The notes under the pieces are model-generated. The model was not told the origin of the DNA and searched no databases. It worked only from the letters and a program-made list of their open reading frames with translations. A DNA stretch of 64,000 bases, from positions 1-64,000 of the forward strand of contig CAVUYQ010000030.1 of assembly GCA_963745765.1 (NCBI GenBank), written 5' to 3'. Origin of the DNA: Ww85 sp963745765. GTDB taxonomy: Bacteria; Desulfobacterota; Desulfobulbia; Desulfobulbales; Desulfocapsaceae. The position numbers were made by a program, and so were the translations under genes. Positions 54,132-63,068 of the stretch are shown one piece after another. Within the stretch, counting starts at the first letter, position 1, and each line of letters opens with the position of its first letter.

Positions 54132-54804
54132 ATGAAGATGCTTTCGGCATATAATATAACCAAGAATTATCAAACCGATGGCAGAGTCGTGCCGGTTTTG
54201 AAAGATGTCTCCGTAAACAATTTCCGAAGGGGAGTTCGTTTCAATTGTGGGCCGGTCAGGTTCCGGCAAGACAACACTGCTGAACGTCCTCTCGACCCTG
54301 GTACGGCCGGACAGCGGAGAGTTGAGGTATCACGATGACAACCTCGCCTTGTTTCCGGAAAAACGCTTGAACCGGCTCCGCCAGTCCGATTTTGCCGTTA
54401 TTTTCCAGTTTCATCACCTGCTGCCCTACCTGAGTGTACTGGAAAACACCTTATTGCCTTTCATGAGTTCCTTCCGGCCGGTCAGTAAGCAACGAGTGCA
54501 GGAGGCCCTGGCTGGTCTTGAGCGGGTGGGCCTGGCTGATAAAGCCGACCGGCTGCCGGGAAATCTCTCCGGTGGCGAGCAGCAGCGGGTGGCGATTGCC
54601 CGTGCCCTGGTCAAGTCATCGCGGGTACTCTTCGCCGATGAACCAACCGGCAGCCTGGACAAGGAGACCGGCAGGCAGATCATGGGTTTGCTGATGGAAT
54701 TGCACAGGGAAGGCCTTACCGTTGTCATGGTTACCCATGAACCTGGCTATGCCTCACTGGCCCAGCGTTCTATCACCATAGAAGATGGCGTGGTCGTGCA
54801 GTAG
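54132..54804 (+). CDS. MacB/LolD-type ABC ATPase (frameshifted)
   Basis: An ABC ATPase of ~223 codons. It starts MKMLSAYNITKNYQTDGRVVPVLKDVSV. An extra A near 54216 breaks the frame; then GEFVSIVGRSGSGKTTLLN (Walker A), LSGGEQQRVAIARALV (signature) and FADEPTGSLDKETG (Walker B) follow. This is the class that drives FtsX/MacB permeases. It follows the broken permease gene directly and probably shares its transcript. Confidence 0.85.
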
Positions 54805-54883
54805 GGATTCTGCCTGTTGTGCACTGCATGCTATGGCAGCAAGTCAGATAACAGCAGAAAATAGAGTAGGGGCAGGATGACAA

Positions 54884-56479
54884 TCAGGTGATCGTTCCTT
54901 CAGCCTTGAAAAGTTTATAATTAACGCTGTCGATGAGGGCCTGCCAGCTTGCCTCGATAATATTGATTGAAACACCAACCGTGCTCCACTGACACTCGCC
55001 GTCTGTACTTTCCACGAGTACCCGGACCTTGGCCTCGGTGCCATGTTCACCCGAGAGGACCCGAACTTTGTAATCGGTGAGTTTCATCTCTTCCAGGCAG
55101 GGGTAAAAACGGGTGAGAGCCTTGCGTAAGGCGCGATCGAGTGCGTTTACCGGACCATCACCCATTGAAGCGGTATGTACCTCGTCACCGCCGACATAAA
55201 GCCTGATGGTCGCTTCTGTCAAGGGGGGGTGATCCATCCGGTATTTGTTATTCATGACCCGGAAACCGTCAATACGGAAGAATTTACGCTGCAGACCAAG
55301 GGCATTGCGCATGAGCAGTTCGAAACTTGCCTCTGCCGCCTCATATTTATAACCTTGATTCTCTTTTTCCTTAAGCTCATTGATGATCGAAGAGAGCAAA
55401 GGGTCATTCTGTCTCAGCTTGAGGCCCCATTTTTCAGCTTTATGGAGGATGTTGGAACGGCCTGACTGGTCAGAGATCAGGATGCGGCGATGGTTGCCGA
55501 CCATTTCCGGTGCCAGGTGCTCGTAGGTAAGGGGGTTTTTCTTGACGGCACTGACATGGATTCCACCCTTGTGAGCAAAGGCTGACTGACCGACGTACGG
55601 CTGATACCTGTTGTGCGGAAGGTTAGCCATTTCATTGACCAGTCGTGACGTCTTGTAGAGGTTCTCAATATGGTCCTTTACCTGGCAGTCGAGTCCCATT
55701 TTAAAAACAAGGGCCGGCAGTATCGAGGTAAGATTGGCATTGCCGCAGCGCTCACCGAAGCCATTGATGGTTCCCTGAACGTGATCGATGCCGAGATCGA
55801 TGGCGATCAGGGCATTGGCGACGCCGGTTTCAGAATCATTGTGGGAATGGATGCCAAGTTTGACTGGTGTCCCGTTGCTTTTTAGGCTTGCTTGCACCGC
55901 CTTCAGGATTGCGGGCAGTTCATGTGGCAGGGTTCCGCCGTTGGTATCGCAGAGAACAAGGATTTCGGCCCCGCCTTTGACCGCTCGCTGGAGCGTGTTG
56001 AGTGCGTAGTCCCGGTTATTTTTAAAGCCGTCGAAAAAGTGTTCGGCATCATAGATAAGTTCATCCACCTGTGGTTTCAGGAACGCGAGTGTATCTTCTA
56101 TAATTTCAAGATTTTCATTGAGTGATATATTCAGGGCATCGGTAACGTGAATATCCCAGCTTTTGCCGAAGATGGTCAGAACCGGTGTTTCGGCGGCAAT
56201 CAGCGCCTGCAGGTTAGGGTCTTTTTCCGGTCTGTTTTTGATATGCCGGGTTGAGCCGAAAGCGGCAATCCTTGCATACGTGAGGTTTTTTTTTCTGATC
56301 TTTCTGAAATAATCAACCGACATCGGGTTGGATCCCGGCCAGCCGCCCTCTATGTAATCGACACCGAGTTCATCCAGTGCCATGGAAATCCGGATCTTGT
56401 CGTCGACGGAAATGTTGAAATTTTCTGCCTGGGTGCCGTCGCGTAAGGTGGTATCGTAAATCTCGATGGCTCGTGCCAT
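54884..56479 (-). CDS. cimA: (R)-citramalate synthase
   Basis: A 531-residue DRE-TIM enzyme joining pyruvate and acetyl-CoA to citramalate, the threonine-independent entry to isoleucine. Motifs: IEIYDTTLRDGTQAEN (metal and catalytic RD), DYIEGGWPGSNP, LVLCDTNGGTLPHEL, GIHSHNDSETGVAN and INGFGERCGNANL. The C-terminal LeuA_dimer regulatory domain is present. The length and the GGWPGSNP segment favour CimA over isopropylmalate synthase. It lies alone on the minus strand, convergent with the ABC ATPase gene. With hom it points to parallel isoleucine/threonine routes. Confidence 0.93.
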   Translation of the reverse strand: MARAIEIYDTTLRDGTQAENFNISVDDKIRISMALDELGVDYIEGGWPGSNPMSVDYFRKIRKKNLTYARIAAFGSTRHIKNRPEKDPNLQALIAAETPVLTIFGKSWDIHVTDALNISLNENLEIIEDTLAFLKPQVDELIYDAEHFFDGFKNNRDYALNTLQRAVKGGAEILVLCDTNGGTLPHELPAILKAVQASLKSNGTPVKLGIHSHNDSETGVANALIAIDLGIDHVQGTINGFGERCGNANLTSILPALVFKMGLDCQVKDHIENLYKTSRLVNEMANLPHNRYQPYVGQSAFAHKGGIHVSAVKKNPLTYEHLAPEMVGNHRRILISDQSGRSNILHKAEKWGLKLRQNDPLLSSIINELKEKENQGYKYEAAEASFELLMRNALGLQRKFFRIDGFRVMNNKYRMDHPPLTEATIRLYVGGDEVHTASMGDGPVNALDRALRKALTRFYPCLEEMKLTDYKVRVLSGEHGTEAKVRVLVESTDGECQWSTVGVSINIIEASWQALIDSVNYKLFKAEGTIT

Positions 56480-56791
56480 GGTGAATGTAAATCCTCCGTG
56501 TAAACGGGATAGTACCGGAAATGATTAAAATCCCGGAATCGGTACAAGAGCTGTGTATACTAAGAGATATCCTGCAAAATGCAAACAGTTTGACGAACCG
56601 GTTGCTTTCAGGCGGTTGATGTAGCATTATTTCTTCGAGTGCCCGGGAAATTGACAACTCATGCCTTGCGATTACTATTCCCAGGTACTACATAATTCTG
56701 TATGTCTTATCCGGCGCTGGGAGATGGACGCTTTTACGCCAAATACCCTGATCCACGTTGTACAAAATTCTATTATTACGAGGAGGAGCAG
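56480..56791. other. Divergent cimA-dctP intergenic region
   Basis: About 310 bases without a convincing gene or strong repeat. Promoters of both divergent units must lie here, but no clean -35/-10 pair stands out. Confidence 0.4.
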
Positions 56792-57866
56792 ATGAAACAT
56801 TTTGCACGAATCGCCATGTGTGTGGCCGCCCTGATGATGATTGCCGCGCCGGCGCTTGCCGAAAAAAAGGTGCGCTGGAAATTGGCAATGACCTGGGGAA
56901 GCACCTTGACTCCGCTTTCAGAAGCGGGACCGTGGCTTGCCGAGATGGTCAGCACCATGACCGGCGGTAATTTTGAGATTCGCTGGGAGGGGGCCGACAA
57001 GCATAAGGCTCCGTTGGGGATTCTTGATATGGTCAAGGGCGGGCAGTACGAGATCGGACATAGTGCCGCTTATTACTGGAAGGGCAAGGATGTTACCACC
57101 ACCTTCTTCACCACGGCTCCTTTTGATATGGATGTCAACGAGCAATATGCCTGGTACTATAATGGCGGCGGCCTGGCGCTGATGCAAAAAGTCTTCAGTA
57201 AACACGGTGTTTATTCCTTTCCCGGCGGCAACACCGGCGTCCAGATGGGCGGCTGGTTCCGTAAGGAGATCAAAACGCTTGACGATCTGAAAGGGTTGAA
57301 AATGCGTATTCCGGGGCTTGCCGGTGAGGTATTCGCCAAGCTCGGTGTCAGTGTCACCAATATTCCTCCGGGAGAGCTCTCCACCTCCCTTGAACGCGGG
57401 ACCATTGATGCGCTCGAGTGGGTCGGCCCCGGTATGGATATACGGATGGGCTTTTATAAAATTGCCCCGTTCTATTATGCCGGCTGGCATGAACCTGCCT
57501 CGGAACTGCACTACATGGTCAACAAGAAGGCCTTTGATGAACTGTCTCCCGAATACCAGGCGGTGTCTGAAGACAGCCATGCAGGCAGTGGCGGCCAGAA
57601 TGACGGCTGCGCTTTTTGATGACAATGCCAGGGCCTGGGATAAGATGCTGGCGGAATATCCGAACATCAAGGTTATGAAGTTTCCCGAACCGGTTCTTAA
57701 GGCCATGAAAAAAGCCACGGATGAGGTACTGGAGGGCTATGCGGCGGAAAATGCGGAATTCAAGGAAGTATACGAGTCCCGCAAGGCGTATTTTGAAATT
57801 GCCCGCCCCTGGACCAAAATTTCCGAGCAGTACTATCTTGAAACGTCAGATGCCGTTTCCAACTAA
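56792..57866 (+). CDS. dctP: TRAP transporter substrate-binding protein DctP (frameshifted)
   Basis: A ~357-codon periplasmic binding protein. The signal peptide is MKHFARIAMCVAALMMIAAPALA. The mature part begins EKKVRWKLAMTWGSTLTPL and contains LKGLKMRIPGLAGEVFAKLG (carboxylate-binding Arg), GTIDALEWVGPGMDI and YYAGWHEPASE. The WVGP-x-D and GWHEP features match TakP/lactate-type DctP proteins, suggesting a 2-oxo acid or lactate ligand. An extra base near 57565 breaks the frame; it resumes LKTAMQAVAARMTAALF and ends at 57866. ATG at 56792 is chosen for its GAGGAGGAG RBS. First gene of dctPQM. Confidence 0.85.
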
Positions 57867-57893
57867 CCGCTAGCTAATCCGACAGGTCTCTGT

Positions 57894-57934
57894 AAATCGC
57901 CCGACTACCCCCGGTAGTCCGGGCGATTTTTTAT
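57894..57934 (+). terminator. Terminator/attenuator between dctP and dctQ
   Basis: Stem ATCGCCCG-ACTACC with GGTAGT-CGGGCGAT (14 bp with a bulge; centre CCC), followed by T6. It probably lets most transcripts stop after dctP, so that the binding protein outnumbers the permeases. Confidence 0.8.
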
Positions 57935-58023
57935 TGGCTTGCAATTTTGCCTGCTACACGTTTATCTATGCTTCCCTCCACCTGCAGAGGCGGTAACAAC
58001 TGCCAGTCCTGACGGGTAAAAGA

Positions 58024-58584
58024 ATGATTCTGGAAAACTACATGCTGGACCGACTTGAACAGTTCTATATGAGGATAAACCGCGTGGCGGGGAAAATCCT
58101 GTCTCTCGTCCTTATCTTGATGATACTTAACGTCTTCTGCGACGTTGTCCTGCGTTATTTTTTTCATAACAGCTCAGTCGGTATGCAGGAGATGGAATGG
58201 CACCTGTTTTCCGTCATCATTCTCTGCGGCATATCGGTGGCTTTGCTGGACGAGAGTCACGTTCGGGTTGATTTTCTCTATGACCGCTTCAGTGTTCGAA
58301 CGAAAGCCGTTATCAATATTATCGGCACGGTCTGTTTTCTGCTGCCGCTGGCCCTTCTGATTTTCTTCGGTTCACTGGAGTTCGTCAAAGATGCCTATGT
58401 CATGCACGAAATCTCAGAAGACCCGGGCGGTCTGCCATATCGCTGGCTGATAAAAGGGCTCATTCCACTCTCCTTTGCCGGCCTGATATTCTGTTCTATC
58501 GGCTATACCATCAAAAATGTTAATCTCTACCGGAGAGACTGGAGAAAATGGCGGTGTAAGCGAGAGGATCAGCACAAAAATTAA
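58024..58584 (+). CDS. dctQ: TRAP transporter small permease DctQ
   Basis: 186 residues with four hydrophobic helices: KILSLVLILMILNVFCDVVLRYF, HLFSVIILCGISVAL, INIIGTVCFLLPLALLIFFG and IPLSFAGLIFCSIGYTI. The family motifs VVLRYFFHNSSVGMQEMEWHLF and LDESHVRVDFLYDRF are intact, unlike in the decayed copy at 6769-7134. The start may also be ATG at 58042. It is followed by dctM after 21 bases. Confidence 0.93.
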   Translation: MILENYMLDRLEQFYMRINRVAGKILSLVLILMILNVFCDVVLRYFFHNSSVGMQEMEWHLFSVIILCGISVALLDESHVRVDFLYDRFSVRTKAVINIIGTVCFLLPLALLIFFGSLEFVKDAYVMHEISEDPGGLPYRWLIKGLIPLSFAGLIFCSIGYTIKNVNLYRRDWRKWRCKREDQHKN

Positions 58585-58605
58585 ACCGGAAGGGGAGGCG
58601 GGAAC

Positions 58606-59937
58606 GTGATTGGCGTCATCATGTTTTTTGCTGCCCTGGTGATGCTGACGGTGGGGTATCCGGTCGCTTTCACCTTTGGTTCGGTCTCGATGCTTTTTGG
58701 TCTGATTGCTGCCATTGTTGAATTACAGGGCGATGCCACATTTGTTCTGGTCGCGCAGGAATTCTTCCAGATGTTCTCGATGATGCCGTTTCGCATTTAT
58801 GCGATCATGAACAACACCATCCTGATGGCCGTTCCACTCTTCATCTTCATGGGTATTATTCTGCAAAAGTCAAATCTTGCCGAACGTCTTCTTGAGGCAA
58901 TGGGAGTCATGTTTGGCAGGATTCGGGGCGGGGTGGCGGTGAGTACGGTTGTTGTCGGGACGCTGCTGGCCGCATCAACCGGCGTTGTTGGTGCCTCGGT
59001 TGTTGCCATGGGTGTTATTTCCCTGCCGGTCATGCTCAAATACGGTTATTCCAAGTCACTGGCAACCGGAACGATCTGTGCTTCGGGTACCCTGGGGCAG
59101 ATCATTCCGCCATCCATCGTCCTCATTATTCTCGGAGATGTTTTTCAGCAGCCGGTCGGTGATCTGTTCAGGGCGGCCGTCGCTCCGGGGCTTGTCCTGG
59201 TGGCAGGCTACGTCATCTATATCCTTGCTGTTTCCTTTCTTGACAAGAAGTCAGCTCCGGCAGTGCCGGTTGATGCAACCATTACCCGCAGCCAGAATAT
59301 CGGCAGGGCACTTTTAGCCATTATCCCGCCCCTGACCCTGATTGTCATGGTACTCGGTTCAATATTCGCGGGTATTGCCACCCCGACTGAATCGGCAGCT
59401 GTCGGCTGTGTCGGAGCTGTATCGCTGGCTGGTTTATACCGGAGACTGAGCTGGGAAATCGTCGAGGCCGCAGCCCTTGAAACCGTGAAAATTACGGCAA
59501 TGGTCTTTGCTATTTTGATCGGTGCGACGGCCTTTTCAATGGTCTTTGTCTATTGCGGCGCCGATTATCTGGTTGAAGATGTCCTGACCAATCTGCCCGG
59601 GCAGAAATGGACCTTTCTCCTGCTTTCCATGCTGGCAATCATGGTGCTTGGCTTCTTCATCGATTTTATAGAGATTTCCTATATTGTCGTACCCATTTTG
59701 CTGCCGATAGCGGCTACCATCGGTCTTAATCCGCTCTGGTTCGCTATTCTGATAGCGATGAACCTGCAGACTTCTTTTTTGACTCCGCCCTTTGGCTTTT
59801 CCCTTTTTTATCTCAAGGGGGTCTGTCCGCCGGAAGTCCGGACAATCGATATATACCGGGGTGTCATCCCTTTTATTACCATTCAGGTTCTGGTTCTTGC
59901 TTCGATAGTGATTTTTCCCGGATTTTATGGATTTTAA
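58606..59937 (+). CDS. dctM: TRAP transporter large permease DctM
   Basis: A 443-residue membrane protein with about 12 helices. It reads NNTILMAVPLFIFMGIILQKS, VSTVVVGTLLAASTGVVGASVVAMG, GTLGQIIPPSIVLIILGDVF and a C-terminal NLQTSFLTPPFGFSLFYLKG, all typical DctM. The start is GTG at 58606 with the RBS GGGGAGG. Together with DctPQ it forms a sodium-driven uptake system for an organic acid. No frame break. Confidence 0.95.
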   Translation: MIGVIMFFAALVMLTVGYPVAFTFGSVSMLFGLIAAIVELQGDATFVLVAQEFFQMFSMMPFRIYAIMNNTILMAVPLFIFMGIILQKSNLAERLLEAMGVMFGRIRGGVAVSTVVVGTLLAASTGVVGASVVAMGVISLPVMLKYGYSKSLATGTICASGTLGQIIPPSIVLIILGDVFQQPVGDLFRAAVAPGLVLVAGYVIYILAVSFLDKKSAPAVPVDATITRSQNIGRALLAIIPPLTLIVMVLGSIFAGIATPTESAAVGCVGAVSLAGLYRRLSWEIVEAAALETVKITAMVFAILIGATAFSMVFVYCGADYLVEDVLTNLPGQKWTFLLLSMLAIMVLGFFIDFIEISYIVVPILLPIAATIGLNPLWFAILIAMNLQTSFLTPPFGFSLFYLKGVCPPEVRTIDIYRGVIPFITIQVLVLASIVIFPGFYGF

Positions 59938-60166
59938 CCGCTTCCCAACGTGGATAGGGGCGCCTCACGCATGAAAAAGTCGAGAGGGCAAGCATATCTT
60001 TGCTGAAGTGCTTAGATTTAACTGCGTATTGAATAATCGGTTTTTTGTTCGATCTCTTGCATTATGCTCGAACAAATAGCCGAATGAGTCGAGGTACCCT
60101 TCCTTAATACAGTTTGTCAGCAGACAGGTTGGGATTAGATCAAAAATCATCGGTCGGAATTTATCT

Positions 60167-60547
60167 ATGTTAAGTAAAGCGGAATGTTTAAAAAAAATAG
60201 ACGCACTCAGGGATGATATCCGGGCAATGACGGATATCGATGAACCGGACATGGTCAATGAAACAGCAGACCGGCTCAAAGGGCTCAATTATACACCACC
60301 CGTCTCTGTTGGACTGGATACCTTTCTCACCTATACAACGGCGGGGCTGCTGCGTGAGATAGACAGGATCGTCGATCTGCCTGACGCCGAATTGGCGCAT
60401 CCGGGGAGTAATGAAAAGCTTGGACCATGGGCTATCAAGCTTGAACAGATTTCAGTACTTGTCTTCTACTTCAAAGAGTTGGCAACGTTGCGGAGGCAGG
60501 TTCCTGAAGCCTGGGATGAGGTCGACGAACTCTATGTTCATGACTGA
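60167..60547 (+). CDS. Hypothetical protein, 126 residues
   Basis: An acidic, mostly helical cytoplasmic protein (SKAECLKKIDALRDDIRAMTD... VFYFKELATLRRQVPEAWDEV). No signal peptide or membrane segment. I do not recognise the family. It stands alone between dctM and the arginase operon. Coding seems likely from the regular composition and length. Confidence 0.55.
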   Translation: MLSKAECLKKIDALRDDIRAMTDIDEPDMVNETADRLKGLNYTPPVSVGLDTFLTYTTAGLLREIDRIVDLPDAELAHPGSNEKLGPWAIKLEQISVLVFYFKELATLRRQVPEAWDEVDELYVHD

Positions 60548-60584
60548 TGTTCTTCTTCTGCAGTGGGAATTAAGGTGCAATTAA

Positions 60585-60674
60585 GGTGACAGTATACTTA
60601 ATTCATCTCCTGTTACCTGAAGCATGACCATCACAATGCCTGGAAAAGAGAGATAAGTGTACTGTCCCCGAATT
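60585..60674. repeat. REP-like inverted pair
   Basis: GACAGTATACTTAATT (60588-60603) and, ~50 bases on, the inverted variant AAGTGTACTGTCCCCGAATT (60655-60674) frame a short non-coding centre. A third copy lies at 51657-51681. The inverted arrangement resembles REP/BIME elements or remains of an insertion, and it borders the MITE at 60679. Confidence 0.6.
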
Positions 60675-60678
60675 ACTA

Positions 60679-60819
60679 GAGCCTGTCGGATTATGCTCTT
60701 TTTCCACATCTCTTCGTTATTTTCTGAAAACCAATGCTCGTAATATTAGGTATATGACTCCGCTTGATTTTCTTAAAATGCCTCGACCTGAGAAAAAATC
60801 GCTATAATCCGACAGGCTC
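60679..60819. mobile_element. MITE, 141 bp, IS5/IS1031-like ends
   Basis: Perfect 16-bp terminal inverted repeats: GAGCCTGTCGGATTAT at 60679-60694 and its complement at 60804-60819. They are flanked by a 3-bp direct repeat CTA (60676-60678 and 60820-60822). The interior (109 bases) has no coding sequence. Ends beginning GAG and a 3-bp target duplication fit IS1031-type members of the IS5 family; that assignment is from memory. The inserted copy ends exactly at the arginase stop codon, whose complement is the right-hand CTA. Confidence 0.8.
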
Positions 60820-61710
60820 CTAGAGGATGCTTTTGCCGAAGAGGGAGGCGGTAAGGGATACGGCCATCTGGGCTGTTCGGTTGCTGATGTCAAGAATCGG
60901 ATTGGTTTCCATGATGTCAAGCGAAAGCAGCTTGCCGCTGTCACAGATGGTTTCCATGAGCAACTGTGCCTCACGGTAACTGAGCCCGCCAGGAACCGGC
61001 GTACCCACGCCGGGGGCTTCATTGGGGTCAATACTGTCCATATCAAGACTGAGGTGGAAACGCTCAAATCGGGCAAGTTGATCAAGCGCCTTTCTGAGCA
61101 CACGGTGCATGCCGAGTTCATCGATATCGCGCATGGTAAAAATAGTACAGCCCGACTCCTTCAGGTTGCTCTTTTCCACCGGATCAAGGTCGCGAACACC
61201 AATCAGCACCACATTCTCAGGTTGTATTTTGGCTCCTCTCCTGCCGACATCAACCAGTTCCTGTGGTCCCCTGCCCAGGAGAATAGACAGGGCCATGCCA
61301 TGGATATTACAGGTCTCGGATGTCTCCGGCGTATTGTAATCACCGTGCGCGTCGATCCAGAGAATACCGCAGTTCCTGTCGTGGGTTATGCCGCCGATGC
61401 TGCCGATGGAGGCAGAGTGATCCCCGCCGAGAAAGATCGGAAATACCTCGTCTTCAATCGCCTTTTGCGCTTCGATGTAGGTCTTCCCGCAGGCAGAGCG
61501 GATCAATGGTAAACGTTCAGAGAAGCCGCTGTCAGTAAGGGTGTAATGTCCCGGGACATTGATATTGCCGATGTCCTCCGCACGATAGCCCAGTTTTTTC
61601 AGGGTGGCGCTGAGGCCGGCATACCTGATTGCCGATGGACCCATATCGACACCTCGGTGCTGCTGACCGAGATCAATCGGTATGCCGATAATCCTGATAG
61701 TCTTTGTCAT
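60820..61710 (-). CDS. rocF: Arginase
   Basis: A 296-residue ureohydrolase of the arginase type. It reads RIIGIPIDLGQQHRGVDMGP, FLGGDHSASIGS (Mn His), LWIDAHGDYNTPETS (Mn Asp/His) and HLSLDMDSIDPNEAPGVGTP (Mn Asp pair). The dinuclear-Mn ligand set is complete. Arginase is favoured over agmatinase because of the GIPIDLGQQHRGVDMGP and DAHGDYN segments and its pairing with the ornithine cyclodeaminase-type gene. The start ATG at 61710 overlaps that gene's stop by 4 bases. Its stop TAG lies at the MITE edge. Confidence 0.9.
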   Translation of the reverse strand: MTKTIRIIGIPIDLGQQHRGVDMGPSAIRYAGLSATLKKLGYRAEDIGNINVPGHYTLTDSGFSERLPLIRSACGKTYIEAQKAIEDEVFPIFLGGDHSASIGSIGGITHDRNCGILWIDAHGDYNTPETSETCNIHGMALSILLGRGPQELVDVGRRGAKIQPENVVLIGVRDLDPVEKSNLKESGCTIFTMRDIDELGMHRVLRKALDQLARFERFHLSLDMDSIDPNEAPGVGTPVPGGLSYREAQLLMETICDSGKLLSLDIMETNPILDISNRTAQMAVSLTASLFGKSIL

Positions 61711-62801
61711 CTTCCGTCCTTCAGGTTGTTCCAGAGATTGACGATAAAATCCTGGGCGTTGGTCAGAATCGCCTGGGCCTGAGCGGACCCGCGGTTGGCC
61801 AGTTTGTCTGCACTGAATTCGGACATGTCAACAATGAAGAAAAATACCGGGCGGACGCTGCCGTCCTCTTGTACCCGGTAACTCGGCGTCATGTTGCCAA
61901 ACGCGATGGAGTGCAACTGGGTGGCCATGCAGATGACCGTGGTTGCCCGGCGCGCATGCTGCCGCATAGCATCCTGTGCTTCATAAGCGTTGGCGATGAC
62001 TCCCGGCAATGGACCATCATCGCGGATTGACCCGGCGAGTACATACGGGATATTTCTCTTCACACAGGCGTACATGATGCCTTCCTTGATGTCTGCCTGG
62101 TCAATATAGACCGTAATAGATCCGGCTGCGCGAACTTCTCCGATCACATCGAGATGGTGGTAGTGGCCGAGCGGAATCAGCTGTTGGGTGTATATGTCCT
62201 GACCAAGCCCGGTGCCGAAGCGCGAGGCTTCAAGATCATGGGTTGCCAGGGCATTACCCGCCATCAGACCGTGGCAGTAGCCTGACTCGATGAGGCCCTG
62301 CATCGCCTGCCTGCTGTCCTTGTCGAAGGAAACGGCCGGCCCGAGAACCCAGATGATATGGCCATGCTCCCGATCATGTCGGAGGATGTCGTAAAGGTCA
62401 TCGTAGGAGCGTGAAAAGGGTGTCTCCCTGGTGCCCCTGGATCTGAAGGTGAATTTATCGTTGGATGTCTCCGGTTGCAGGAAGCCGTCAGGATGGACAA
62501 AAATTCCTTCCTCGCCGTTCTCTGTTCTACCGGTGACGACAAGGTCTCCTTTTTTCAGCCGGCGCGGTTCCACGACACTGACGTATGAACCTTCCACGAC
62601 CAGTACGGCATCCATTCTGCTTTCCCGGGCCAGGACCCAGCCATGATCCTTGATCTTGACGTACTCGGGGAAATTCGAGGTGGCGTGGAATTTATCAGGT
62701 GCTATGCCATCCGCGGGAGCTGGTTCCAGTCTGGCAAAAGGACTGTGGACAAGAGGTTGGTTCCTGAATTTCGGCGGCAGGTAATGCATGAGAGGATTCA
62801 T
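61707..62801 (-). CDS. TIGR00300/LOR-SDH family protein, probable ornithine cyclodeaminase (archaeal type)
   Basis: A 364-residue protein of the TIGR00300 (LOR/SDH) group. It reads VSVVEPRRLKKGDLVVTGRTENGEEGIFVHP at the N-terminal half, then VLGPAVSFDKDSRQAMQGLIESGYCHGLMAGNALATHDLEASRFGTGLGQD (NAD-binding side). Archaeal and cyanobacterial relatives act as ornithine cyclodeaminases or as the partner domain of arginine dihydrolase. Being first in an operon with arginase, it likely turns ornithine into proline and ammonia, giving an arginine-to-proline route. It is not the classical Ocd/mu-crystallin fold. The alternative, a saccharopine-type dehydrogenase relative of unknown substrate, is less favoured. 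Confidence 0.8.
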   Translation of the reverse strand: MNPLMHYLPPKFRNQPLVHSPFARLEPAPADGIAPDKFHATSNFPEYVKIKDHGWVLARESRMDAVLVVEGSYVSVVEPRRLKKGDLVVTGRTENGEEGIFVHPDGFLQPETSNDKFTFRSRGTRETPFSRSYDDLYDILRHDREHGHIIWVLGPAVSFDKDSRQAMQGLIESGYCHGLMAGNALATHDLEASRFGTGLGQDIYTQQLIPLGHYHHLDVIGEVRAAGSITVYIDQADIKEGIMYACVKRNIPYVLAGSIRDDGPLPGVIANAYEAQDAMRQHARRATTVICMATQLHSIAFGNMTPSYRVQEDGSVRPVFFFIVDMSEFSADKLANRGSAQAQAILTNAQDFIVNLWNNLKDGR

Positions 62802-63068
62802 GATAGCCTCCTGACTGGTATTTGTTTATTTCCGATCCATCATAAAATATATAGAATGAATATACAAACAGGAAGTCGTGGGATAAAAACCCAGATTTAA
62901 AACCTTCTTTGTTTACTGTTTGGTAATAACAATAAACGTGATAGTATCCTGAGATCAGTGTGTTGGTCGCAGAAAAGAGAGAGGGTTATGTATCAGAGCG
63001 ATAAGTTCACGATCAGAAATTCCCGGCCGAACGATGGTCTGGAAAGCATCTGAGAGAAATCAACCGGC

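Noticed and set aside
60717..61121. 134-codon minus-strand frame over the MITE and the arginase end
   Set aside because: It spans the mobile element and runs out of frame with arginase, which is clearly the real gene.
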